DNA of 64,000 bases, taken from positions 6,027,501 through 6,091,500 of the forward strand of contig NZ_CP108067.1 of assembly GCF_036178145.1 (NCBI RefSeq), written 5' to 3'. The DNA is from Streptomyces sp. NBC_00273. GTDB taxonomy: Bacteria; Actinomycetota; Actinomycetes; Streptomycetales; Streptomycetaceae. This document shows positions 30,605 through 38,439 of the stretch, piece after piece. The translations under genes and the position numbers were made by a program. The notes beneath the pieces were generated by a model. The model made no database searches and was not told the DNA's origin. It saw only the letters and a list, made by a program, of their open reading frames with translations. The first letter of the stretch is position 1. Each line of letters begins with the position of its first letter.

Positions 30605-31508
30605 GTCCGTACTCCTCTTCTGCCTTCCAGAACCAGATGAAGCCGCCGACGCCGGCGACCAGGGCCCAGCCGATGGCGAGCGGCCACGCGTGGGGCGGGA
30701 GCGAGTGCGCCTGGAAGCTGTCGATCAGCGCGAAGCGCATCAGGTCGATGTAGACGGCGGCGGGGTTGAGCTTGAGCAGCACCAGCACCCAGTGGTGCGG
30801 CAGGTGGCCCGACCTGATCATCTGGTCGATGGACCACATGACGCCCGAGGAGTACATCCAGGTGCGCAGGACGAAGGGCATCAGCTGGCTGACGTCCGGG
30901 CTCTTGCTGCCGATGCGCGCCATGATCATCGCGCAGCCGGCGGCGAAGACGGCCATCAGCAGCAGGGCCGGGACGGCCAGGAACCAGGACCAGGCGGGCC
31001 GCTGGCCGAAGGCCAGCAGCAGGATGACCAGGGCGCCCATGGTGACGAGCAGCTGCTGGAAGAGCTGGACGACGGTGGAGATGGGCAGGCTGGCGCGGGG
31101 GAAGTGCAGGGCGCGGACCAGGCCGCGGTTGCTGTGGACGGCGCGGGTGCCGGCGTTGATGGAGCTGCCGATGAAGTCCCAGACGAAGATGCCGGTGATC
31201 AGGAAGGGGATGTAGTCCGGCACGCCGTGGCTGGCCTGCATCACGATGCCGAAGATGAAGTAGTAGACGGCCGCGTTGAGGAGCGGGGTCACCAGGTGCC
31301 AGACCTGGCCGAGCTTGGCGGTGCTGTACGTGGCCTGCATGCGGGCGGTCGCGTACGCGGTCACGAAGTGGCGGCGGTCCCAGAGTTCCGCGATGTAGCG
31401 GGGGAGCGTGGGGCGGGCGCCGCTGAGGGTGAGGCCGTGGGCGGCGGCGAGGCGCGCGAGTTCCGCGGAGGGGGCGGGCTCGGTCTTGGAGGCGGTCGCG
31501 GTGGTCAC
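30597..31508 (-). CDS. Polysaccharide/teichoic acid ABC exporter, permease subunit (TagG-like), 303 aa
   Basis: An ABC-2 type permease with six predicted TM segments, including PLLNAAVYYFIFGIVMQ, YIPFLITGIFVWDFIGSSI, VVQLFQQLLVTMGALVILLLAFG and AVPALLLMAVFAAGCAMIMAR. It has the conserved LGQVWHLVTPLLNA amphipathic entry and a GVMWSIDQMI region. A ~45-residue Ala/Thr-rich cytoplasmic N-terminus precedes YIAELWDRRHF. GTG 31508 is selected; an open frame continues upstream through the operator region and is unlikely to be translated. It is divergent from a tetR gene with two operator-like palindromes between them. Confidence 0.88.
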   Translation of the reverse strand: MTTATASKTEPAPSAELARLAAAHGLTLSGARPTLPRYIAELWDRRHFVTAYATARMQATYSTAKLGQVWHLVTPLLNAAVYYFIFGIVMQASHGVPDYIPFLITGIFVWDFIGSSINAGTRAVHSNRGLVRALHFPRASLPISTVVQLFQQLLVTMGALVILLLAFGQRPAWSWFLAVPALLLMAVFAAGCAMIMARIGSKSPDVSQLMPFVLRTWMYSSGVMWSIDQMIRSGHLPHHWVLVLLKLNPAAVYIDLMRFALIDSFQAHSLPPHAWPLAIGWALVAGVGGFIWFWKAEEEYGRG

Positions 31509-31559
31509 AGGGTTCGCTTTCGACGGGGTCAGTACGTCACTGCCGAGGTCGGGACGGGT

Positions 31560-31576
31560 CCGTATCGTCGCTACGG
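31560..31576. promoter_or_regulatory. Operator-like palindrome 1 (TetR regulator)
   Basis: CCGTATCGTCGCTACGG: perfect CCGTA/TACGG arms around a 7-nt centre. Same motif as 31608-31624, 48 bp apart in start positions, in the divergent tagG-like/tetR region. Confidence 0.6.
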
Positions 31577-31607
31577 CGAGGTTAGGGCGTGCTGCGTCGG
31601 AACGCAA

Positions 31608-31624
31608 CCGTATCGTCGTGACGG
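31608..31624. promoter_or_regulatory. Operator-like palindrome 2 (TetR regulator)
   Basis: CCGTATCGTCGTGACGG shares 15 of 17 positions with site 1. It covers the expected -35 region of the tetR promoter (-10 TATGCT at 31634-31639), so binding here would repress tetR itself. Confidence 0.6.
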
Positions 31625-31633
31625 GGGCGCGGT

Positions 31634-31639
31634 TATGCT
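31634..31639 (+). promoter_or_regulatory. -10 hexamer TATGCT for tetR (leaderless)
   Basis: The last base lies 7 nt before the A of the ATG at 31646, so the mRNA should start at the start codon. There is no Shine-Dalgarno. Confidence 0.55.
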
Positions 31640-31645
31640 CTCTGC

Positions 31646-32281
31646 ATGACCCCGGACCCCGCCGCCGCTTCCGCCCCCGCCCGTAGAGCTCCCGCCGGGG
31701 CCGCCGTCCTGCGCGCGGACGTGACCGAGGCGATCCGTGACGCGGTGGTGGAGGAGCTGGCCGCGGTCGGCTTCTCGAAGATGTCCATCGAGGGCATCGC
31801 CCGGCGGGCGGGGGTCGGCAAGACCGCGGTCTACCGGCGGTGGAAGTCGAAGCTGCACCTGGTGCTGGACCTGGTGGGGGCCTTCGCGGTGGACGGCCTG
31901 CCGGTGCCCGCGACCGGCTCGCTGTACGGGGACGTACGGGCGCTGCTGGAGGTCATGTCCCACGTGCTGCGGCACCCGGTGGCCTCCGCGGTGATCCCCG
32001 ACCTGCTCGTGGAGGCGGCGCGGAACCCGGAGATCGCGGACGCGGTGCGCGGCGCACTGCTCGACGGACAGCGGCGGATGGCGGAGGGGATCGTCTCGGA
32101 CGCGGTCGCCCGCGGCGAGCTCCCGGCGGGCATCGACCCGGCCCACGCCCTCGACCTGCTGATCGGCCCGCTCTACTGGCGCCAGGTGGTGGTCCGGGAA
32201 GCGGTGGCGGGCGGCCACCTCGACGTCCTGGCCCACCAGGTGGTGGCGGGCCTGAAGGCGAGCTCCGGCGCCGGCGAATAG
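31646..32281 (+). CDS. TetR family transcriptional regulator, 211 aa
   Basis: The N-terminal HTH spans about residues 26-72: VTEAIRDAVVEELAAVGFSKMSIEGIARRAGVGKTAVYRRWKSK, with the recognition helix GVGKTAVYRRW. The C-terminal ligand domain is of the TetR_C_11/16 type, with a conserved DLLIGPLYWR near the end. It is divergent from the exporter genes; two 17-bp palindromes between them are the obvious binding sites, one over the exporter promoter side and one over its own -35. It probably represses the exporter and itself; the inducer is unknown. It is convergent with the glycerophosphotransferase gene, 6 nt between stops. Confidence 0.9.
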   Translation: MTPDPAAASAPARRAPAGAAVLRADVTEAIRDAVVEELAAVGFSKMSIEGIARRAGVGKTAVYRRWKSKLHLVLDLVGAFAVDGLPVPATGSLYGDVRALLEVMSHVLRHPVASAVIPDLLVEAARNPEIADAVRGALLDGQRRMAEGIVSDAVARGELPAGIDPAHALDLLIGPLYWRQVVVREAVAGGHLDVLAHQVVAGLKASSGAGE

Positions 32282-32287
32282 CGGCGC

Positions 32288-34582
32288 CTAGGGCCGGACG
32301 GGAGCCAGGGCCGGCGCGGGTGCGGGAGCCGCGGGAGCCGCGGGAGCCGCGGGAGTGGGGCGGCGGTCCGCCAGGGGGACGACCGCCGGGATCGGGGCCG
32401 TCTGCCCGAGGAAGACCCGGCGCACCACCCGCTCCGCCGCATGGCCGTCGTCGTACGAGCAGAAGCGCGCGCGGAAGGCCGCCCGCAACTGCGCGGAGCG
32501 CGAGCCCTGCCAGTGGCCCGTGCTGAAGATGTCCACCAGCTGGTCCTCGGTCCGGGCGATCGCGCCGGGCGGGCACGAGCGCAGGTCGAAGTAGGTGCCC
32601 CGGGCCGCCTCGTACGCCTCCCAGTCGTCCGCGTGGATCACGATCGGCCGGTCCAGCACCGCGTAGTCGAACATCAGGGACGAGTAGTCCGTCACCAGCG
32701 CGTCCGAGGCCAGGCAGAGCTCCTCCACCGAGGGGTGGGAGGAGACGTCGATCAGGCGCGGGTGCGTGCCCCGGGAGGGCGGGACGTCCGCGTACGTGAG
32801 GTGGGTGCGGGCCAGGATCGTGAAGCGCGGGCCCAGGTCCTGCAGCACCCGCTCGAAGTCCAGGTGGTCCGGCCGACTGCGCCGGTAGTCGCGGTGCGTG
32901 GGCGCGTACAGGACGGCCGTCGAGCCCGCCGGGATGCCGAGGCGTTCGCGCAGCTCCAGCACCTGGGCCGGAGTCGCCCGGTGGAAGGCGTCGTTGCGCG
33001 GGTAGCCGTACTCCAGCGTCGTGTAGGAGGCCGGGACGGCCTTCTCCCACACCAAGGTGGAGTGCCGGTTCGAGGAGAGCAGGTAGTCCCACTGGTCGGC
33101 GCCGCGCAGCAGTCCCGCGAAGTCCGTCGTCGGGGTGGCCGCCGGGCGGTCCTGGAGGTCGAGGCCCACCCGCTTGAGCGGGGTGCCGTGCTGGGTCTGG
33201 ACGAGGACCTGGCCCGGACGCTTGACCAGGGCCCGGTCGAAGTTGACGTTCGTGACCAGGTATCCGGCCCGGGCCAGGGCGGTCCAGTACGCCGCCGAGC
33301 CGGGGCGCAGCGCCGTCGTCTCGCGGGGCAGGGTCGGGGCGTGCTCCGGGTCGCAGATCCACGCCGTGCGCATCTGCGGCGCGAGCTCCCGCAGCGTGGC
33401 CTCGATCGCCGCCGGGTTGCAGGCGTAGCCGCCGTGCCAGTATGCGGAGAAGACCGCGAGCTCCGGGCGCAGCGGAAGCAGCCGCTGGATCCGGTAGTGC
33501 AGCCGCAACGAGGACTCCCGCAGGCCCCGGCGCAGGACCGAGACCGCGCGTCCCAGCGCCAGTCCGGCCGACCGCAGCACCGACAGCAGCCGGTACGTGC
33601 GCCGGGTGCCCAGCCGCATCAGGGCGTGCCGGACCCGGTCGGTCCGGGAGAGGGGCAGCGGCAGGGCGCCGCTGCCGCCGGGGACGTGGTAGCGGCGCAG
33701 CAGGACGCAGGCCCGGGCGAAGAACTCGGTCCGGGCGGCGCGCGGGAGGCGGCGCGGATCCGCGTACACGGCGCAGAAGTGCTCGGCCATCCGGCGGTGC
33801 AGGGCGGGGCGCCAGCGCTCCAGCTCGGGGCGGCCGGCGAGGTAGCCGAAGACCCGGTCGTACTGGTCGAAGACGTCGAGGTGGCGGCGGCTGGTGGTGG
33901 TCAGGATCGAACCGGCGCGCCGCTGCCGGTGGTGGACGCACACCCGGTCCAGGACGGCGAGGGACTCCGCGGCCAGCAGGGCCGGGTAGGTCCAGGGGAC
34001 GTCCGCGTAGAAGCCGGGCGGGAACGCGAGGCCCTCGCGCTCCACGTACTCGCGGCGGTAGGCCCTGTTCCAGACCGCCATCGGCATGCCGAGGAGGGCC
34101 GGGCGGTCGGCGAGCCGGAAGCTGGCCGGGCCCTCCTCGGACGGCCGGTGGGAGGGGCGGCCCGGTACGAGTTGGCCCGACCACAGGGCGCGCGCGTGGT
34201 CGTAGACCAGGACGTCGGGGGAGCCGGTGGCCTTCAGCCGGTCGGTGATGGCCTGCAGGGCGCCGGGGGCGAGGATGTCGTCGCCGTCGAGGAAGACCAG
34301 GTAGTCGCCGCTCGCCCGGGCCAGGCCCGCGTTGCGGGCCGGCCCCGGGCCCAGGTTGTGCGCGAGGTGGACGGCCGTCACCCGGGGGTCACGGGCCGCG
34401 TACTCGTCGATGATCGAACCACAGGCATCCGGGGAGGCGTCGTCGACCGCGATCAGTTCCAGGTCCGAGTGCGACTGCGTCAGTACCGAGTCCAGACCCT
34501 CCTGGAGGTAGGCCTGGACCTTGTACGCGGGCACGATGACGCTGAACCGGGGCACGGCACATCCAGGGGTCGGCTCGGGCAT
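32288..34582 (-). CDS. GT2 glycosyltransferase fused to CDP-glycerol glycerophosphotransferase (TagF-like), 764 aa
   Basis: The N-terminal GT2 domain (about 10-240) has FSVIVPAYKVQAYLQEGLDSVL and the DxD-like FLDGDDILAPGAL. A linker follows, then the Glyphos_transf domain (about 395-735) with TQHGTPLKRVG, SSNRHSTLVWEKA, YGYPRNDAFHRA, VLYAPTHRDY and ALVTDYSSLMFDYAVLDRPIV. This fusion builds glycerol-phosphate or related wall polymers, consistent with the TagGH-like exporter next door. The C-terminal ~35 residues are Pro/Ala repeats. The start is ATG 34582; GTG 34555 (VPRFSVIVPAYK) is a real alternative, since neither has a strong Shine-Dalgarno. Confidence 0.9.
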   Translation of the reverse strand: MPEPTPGCAVPRFSVIVPAYKVQAYLQEGLDSVLTQSHSDLELIAVDDASPDACGSIIDEYAARDPRVTAVHLAHNLGPGPARNAGLARASGDYLVFLDGDDILAPGALQAITDRLKATGSPDVLVYDHARALWSGQLVPGRPSHRPSEEGPASFRLADRPALLGMPMAVWNRAYRREYVEREGLAFPPGFYADVPWTYPALLAAESLAVLDRVCVHHRQRRAGSILTTTSRRHLDVFDQYDRVFGYLAGRPELERWRPALHRRMAEHFCAVYADPRRLPRAARTEFFARACVLLRRYHVPGGSGALPLPLSRTDRVRHALMRLGTRRTYRLLSVLRSAGLALGRAVSVLRRGLRESSLRLHYRIQRLLPLRPELAVFSAYWHGGYACNPAAIEATLRELAPQMRTAWICDPEHAPTLPRETTALRPGSAAYWTALARAGYLVTNVNFDRALVKRPGQVLVQTQHGTPLKRVGLDLQDRPAATPTTDFAGLLRGADQWDYLLSSNRHSTLVWEKAVPASYTTLEYGYPRNDAFHRATPAQVLELRERLGIPAGSTAVLYAPTHRDYRRSRPDHLDFERVLQDLGPRFTILARTHLTYADVPPSRGTHPRLIDVSSHPSVEELCLASDALVTDYSSLMFDYAVLDRPIVIHADDWEAYEAARGTYFDLRSCPPGAIARTEDQLVDIFSTGHWQGSRSAQLRAAFRARFCSYDDGHAAERVVRRVFLGQTAPIPAVVPLADRRPTPAAPAAPAAPAPAPALAPVRP

Positions 34583-34683
34583 ATGGCCCAGGAACCCCTG
34601 GTGTGGCGATCGGGTTACGCGGTGTGTGGCATTCGGGTTGCGCAGTGCCAACGGAGCACGTCGGGCGCCGTGCGGGGGACGGG

Positions 34684-35649
34684 CTACTTGATCGCTCCGG
34701 CCATCACCCCCGAGACGAACTGCCGCTGGAAGGCGAAGAAGACGACGAGCGGGACCGCCATCGACAGGAACGCGCCGGGCGCGAGCACGTCGATGTTGTT
34801 CCCGAACTGCCGTACCTGCTGCTGGAGCGCGACCGTGACCGGCGGGTTGGCCGAGTCCGCGAACACCAGCGCCACCAGCATGTCGTTCCACACCCACAGG
34901 AACTGGAAGATGCCGAGCGAGGCGATCGCAGGACCGCCGAGCGGCAGCACCACCCGTGCGAACAGCCGCAGTTCACCCGCCCCGTCGAGACGGGCCGCCT
35001 CCAGCAGCTCGCGCGGGATCTCCGCGAAGAAGTTGCGCAGCAGGAACACGGCGAAGGGCAGCCCGAAGGCGGTGTGGAAGAGGACCACGCCCGCCGTGGT
35101 CTCGAACAGCCCGATGGAGCCGAAGAGTTCGGAGACGGGGATCAGCGCCACCTGGACGGGGACCACGAGCAGTCCGACGACGAGGAGGAACAGCCAGTCC
35201 CGGCCGGGGAACTCCAGCCAGGCGAAGGCGTATCCGGCGAGCGAGCCCAGGACCAGGACCAGCAGGGTGGCCGGCACGGCGATCGCGAACGTGTTCAGGA
35301 GCGAGCCGGTGATGGTGTCGTTCGCCAGCAGCCGCTCGTAGTTGTCGGCCGTCAGCCGCGAGGGCGCGGTGAACACCTGCCACCAGCCGCCGCCGTTGAG
35401 GTCGGTGGGGGAGACGAACGAGGAGAGCAGCAGCCCGAGCGTGGGCAGCAGCCAGAAGAGCGCCGCCACGACCAGGAAGACGCGCAGCGCGCCCGAGGCG
35501 AGCTTGGTGGAGACGAGGGCGGCGTACGAGGGCTTGGCGGGCGCGGGCGCGGGCGCGGAGTGCGAGGAGTGCGAGGGCCTGGCGTACGCGGGTCCGGCGG
35601 CCGCCGGCTCCACCGCCGTCGGGTCCGGCGTCGCGTCGGAACGGCTCAT
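34684..35649 (-). CDS. Carbohydrate ABC transporter permease (MalG-like), 321 aa
   Basis: A disordered Pro/Ala/Ser-rich N-terminus of about 45 residues precedes six TM segments and the EAA motif ELLEAARLDGAGELRLFARVVLPL (about 215-238), which contacts the ATPase. GVMAGAIK is the typical MalG-type C-terminus. The stop of the upstream permease overlaps this start by 4 nt (ATGA). No ATPase gene is nearby, so it must use a shared ATPase such as MsiK, as most Streptomyces sugar importers do. The substrate is unknown. Confidence 0.9.
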   Translation of the reverse strand: MSRSDATPDPTAVEPAAAGPAYARPSHSSHSAPAPAPAKPSYAALVSTKLASGALRVFLVVAALFWLLPTLGLLLSSFVSPTDLNGGGWWQVFTAPSRLTADNYERLLANDTITGSLLNTFAIAVPATLLVLVLGSLAGYAFAWLEFPGRDWLFLLVVGLLVVPVQVALIPVSELFGSIGLFETTAGVVLFHTAFGLPFAVFLLRNFFAEIPRELLEAARLDGAGELRLFARVVLPLGGPAIASLGIFQFLWVWNDMLVALVFADSANPPVTVALQQQVRQFGNNIDVLAPGAFLSMAVPLVVFFAFQRQFVSGVMAGAIK

Positions 35650-36980
35650 CGGGACCCCTCCTTGCGCAGCCGACGGATGTTCACGAGCATCACTGGGATC
35701 ACCAGCACCAGCAGCAACACCGCGATCGCGCTGCCCAGCCCCGGATCGGCGTCCGTGCCGAACGAGGTCCGGTACAGCTGGAGCGCGAGCACGTTCGCGT
35801 CGTCCTGGACCGCACCCGGGGCGATCACGAAGACCAGGTCGAAGATCTTCATGACGTTGATGACGAGGGTGACGAGCACGACCACCAGGACGGGCGCCAG
35901 CAGCGGGACGGTGATCCGCCGGAACACCTGCCACTCGTTCGCCCCGTCCACGCGCGCCGCCTCCAGCAGCTCACGCGGTACGGCGGCCAGCCCGGCCCCG
36001 ATCAGCACCATCGCGAAACCGGCCCACATCCATACGTACGCCCCGATGACCGCCGGGGTGACGAGCGCCGGGCCGAGCCACTCCACCCCCGCGTACGCCT
36101 CCCGGAAGTTGGCCGCGGGCAGCCGCAGCAGGGCCCCGTCGGCCTTCGCGGACAGGGTGAAGGTGCCGTCGGCGCCGGCCGTCGCCGTATCGACCACCCG
36201 GCCGTCCTTGACCGCCTCGATCCGCATCCCGGCGTAGCCCTGCTCGGTCGGGTCGACCGCGTTCGTCGACCCGCCCCCGCCCCGGGTGAAGTCCTGCCAG
36301 ACGGTGCCGGTGACCTTCCCCGGCACGGCGTCCGACCTGCCTGCGGTACGGGTCCCCTCCGGCAGCGCCTCCGGGGCCACACCGACCAGCGGGAGCAGCA
36401 CCGGGGTACCCGCGCGGACGGGGTCGCGGGTGATGAAGGCGCCCCCGCCGGCGTCCGCGAGCGGCGAGTCCCGGCCCGGGCGGGCCTTGGGGAAGGCCGA
36501 GGACGCCGCGAAGGTGTCGTGGACCCCGACCCAGACCGCGTTGGCGACCCCGCGGTCGGGATCGTGGTCGTAGACGAGCCGGAAGATGATGCCCGCGGCC
36601 AGCATCGAGATCGCCATCGGCATGAACACCAGCAGCTTGAACGCCGTTCCCCAGCGGACCCGTTCGGTGAGGACCGCGAAGATCAGGCCGAGGGCGGTGG
36701 CCGTGGCCGGGGCGAACACCACCCAGAGCGCCGTGTTCTTCAGGGCGGTGCGGATCGTGTCGTCGCTCAGGATCTGCCGGTAGTTGTCGCCGCCGACGAA
36801 GGTGTCGCCGGAACGGTCGAAGAGGCTGCGGTAGAGGGAGTAGCCGATCGGGTGCACGACGAGCGCACCGAGCAGCACGAGCGCCGGGAGGAGGAACGCC
36901 GCCGCGATCAGCCGGCGGCGCCTGGCCTCCGCGGAGACGACGCCCTTGGACGCGACGCCCTTCGCGGCAGGGGCCGGCAC
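35646..36980 (-). CDS. Sugar ABC transporter permease (MalF-like) with large extracytoplasmic insertion, 444 aa
   Basis: TM segments LIAAAFLLPALVLLGALVV, ALWVVFAPATATALGLIFAVL and FKLLVFMPMAISMLAAGIIF are followed by an inserted region (about residues 155-320). The usual second half follows, with the EAA motif ELLEAARVDGANEWQVFRRITVP and the C-terminal TM. The insert contains a beta-rich block GTVWQDFTRGGG...GYAGMRIEAVKDG...GTFTLSA resembling a Cna-B/SpaA-like fold. Most Streptomyces MalF-type permeases are near 310 aa, so this is unusual. GTG 36980, 4 nt after the binding-protein stop, is preferred to an upstream in-frame ATG inside that gene. Confidence 0.85.
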   Translation of the reverse strand: MPAPAAKGVASKGVVSAEARRRRLIAAAFLLPALVLLGALVVHPIGYSLYRSLFDRSGDTFVGGDNYRQILSDDTIRTALKNTALWVVFAPATATALGLIFAVLTERVRWGTAFKLLVFMPMAISMLAAGIIFRLVYDHDPDRGVANAVWVGVHDTFAASSAFPKARPGRDSPLADAGGGAFITRDPVRAGTPVLLPLVGVAPEALPEGTRTAGRSDAVPGKVTGTVWQDFTRGGGGSTNAVDPTEQGYAGMRIEAVKDGRVVDTATAGADGTFTLSAKADGALLRLPAANFREAYAGVEWLGPALVTPAVIGAYVWMWAGFAMVLIGAGLAAVPRELLEAARVDGANEWQVFRRITVPLLAPVLVVVLVTLVINVMKIFDLVFVIAPGAVQDDANVLALQLYRTSFGTDADPGLGSAIAVLLLVLVIPVMLVNIRRLRKEGSR

Positions 36981-36984
36981 GGGA

Positions 36985-38343
36985 TCAGTTCCCGTAGGCC
37001 TTGGCCGCGTCCGCCTCCAGTTTCGCCTGGGTGCCCGCCACGTCCGACGGGTTCGCCAGGAAGTCCTGGAGCGCCTTCCACTCACCCGCGCCCGGGGTCC
37101 CGCCGAAGGCCGCCGGGGCCTGGTCCGACATGTCGAAGCGGAAGTCGTCGCCCGCGGCGATCAGCGCCTTGGCGATGTCCCGCTGGATGGCGTTCGGATA
37201 GGCGCCCGGGTCCACCGCCTTGTTCGGGGAGACGAAGCCGCCCTGCCGGGCGTGGATCTCCGCCGCGTCCGGCGACGCCAGGAAGGTCAGCAGCGCCTGC
37301 GCCCCCTTCGACGGCTTCAGGGCGACCGCCACGTCGCCTCCCGAGACCACCGGAGCCTTCTCGCCGACCGCCGGGAAGGGGAAGACGAGGGCGTCCTCGC
37401 CCACCTTCGCCTGCGTCTGCGCGATGTTCACCGCCACGAAGTCGCCCTCGAAGACCATCGCGGCCGCCGGCCGGTCGCCGCCGGTGAAGGTCTGCGTCAC
37501 CGACTTCGGGAACTCCGTGGACAGCGCCCCGCTCGGCCCGCCGGCCAGGAAGTCCTTGCGGCCGAACAGCTCGCCGAGCGTGGTCAGCGCCTGCTTGACG
37601 CTGTCGTCCGTCCACTTGATCTGGTGCTTGGCCAGCTGGTCGTACTTCTCCGGCCCGGCCTGGGAGAGGTAGATGTTCTCGAACCAGTCGGTGAGGGTCC
37701 AGCCGTCCGCACCCGCCACCGAAACGGCCGGGGTGCCGGACGCGGACAGCGTGTCGGCCGCGCTGATCAGTTCCTTCCAGGTCTTCGGGGGCTTGACCCC
37801 CGCCGCCTCGAAGGCCTTCGCGTTGTACCAGATCAGCGACTTGTTGGCAGCCTTGTAGTACACGCCGTACTGGGTGCCCCCGACGGCGCCGAGCGTCCGC
37901 CAGCCCTTCGAGTAGTTCGCGTTCAGCTGGGCGGCGGCCTCCGGGCCCAGCGGTTGCACCCACTTGTTCTCCACGGCCGCCTTCAGCGCCCCGACCTGCG
38001 GGAGCAGCGCCACGTCCGGCGGCGCACCACCCGCGATCTTCGCGCCGAGGAAGGTGACGATCGGGTCCTGGGCCGGGACGAAGGTGACGGAGGCACCCGT
38101 CCGCTTCTCGAACTCCTTCAGGACCTTGGTGAAGTTCTCCTGCTCCGGGCCCGTCCAGACCGCGGCGACCTCCAGCTTCTCGCCGGGCAGCTTCGGTAAC
38201 TGCACCCGGGGTGCGGCCGTGCTGCCCTCGGGACCCTGCGGTTCGTCCGTCCCGCCGTCCCCGCATGCAGAGAGCACGAGGGCGGCCGCCGCGGCGAGCG
38301 CCGTCCAGGTGAGTGTCGTACGGCTCGTTCCGTGCCTGCGCAT
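36985..38343 (-). CDS. Extracellular sugar-binding lipoprotein of ABC importer, 452 aa
   Basis: The signal peptide ends in the lipobox LVLSAC (Cys about 28). A family 1 solute-binding protein follows: KLEVAAVWTGPEQENFTKVLKEFEKRTG, ALLPQVGALKAAV, YGVYYKAANKSLIWYNAKAFEAAGVKPPKTWKELI and GFVSPNKAVDPGAYPN. It captures a sugar outside the cell and feeds the two permeases encoded just downstream (4-nt spacing). ATG 38343 is chosen for the proper signal peptide and the GGGGGCGAACC upstream. The substrate cannot be predicted. No regulator gene is adjacent on the same strand. Confidence 0.92.
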   Translation of the reverse strand: MRRHGTSRTTLTWTALAAAAALVLSACGDGGTDEPQGPEGSTAAPRVQLPKLPGEKLEVAAVWTGPEQENFTKVLKEFEKRTGASVTFVPAQDPIVTFLGAKIAGGAPPDVALLPQVGALKAAVENKWVQPLGPEAAAQLNANYSKGWRTLGAVGGTQYGVYYKAANKSLIWYNAKAFEAAGVKPPKTWKELISAADTLSASGTPAVSVAGADGWTLTDWFENIYLSQAGPEKYDQLAKHQIKWTDDSVKQALTTLGELFGRKDFLAGGPSGALSTEFPKSVTQTFTGGDRPAAAMVFEGDFVAVNIAQTQAKVGEDALVFPFPAVGEKAPVVSGGDVAVALKPSKGAQALLTFLASPDAAEIHARQGGFVSPNKAVDPGAYPNAIQRDIAKALIAAGDDFRFDMSDQAPAAFGGTPGAGEWKALQDFLANPSDVAGTQAKLEADAAKAYGN

Positions 38344-38400
38344 GGTTCGCCCCCGATGCCCGTGATGTGTCCTGGACCACAAGGTCTACGCCGAGCCGTG

Positions 38401-38429
38401 CGCCCCCGCAATAGCGCCTCGCGGGGGCG
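38401..38429 (-). terminator. Hairpin after the FHA-FtsK gene
   Basis: CGCCCCCGC and GCGGGGGCG arms around an 11-nt loop, 10 nt past the stop of the minus-strand gene and upstream of the sugar-binding protein gene. Confidence 0.65.
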
Positions 38430-38439
38430 CGGCCGCGTG

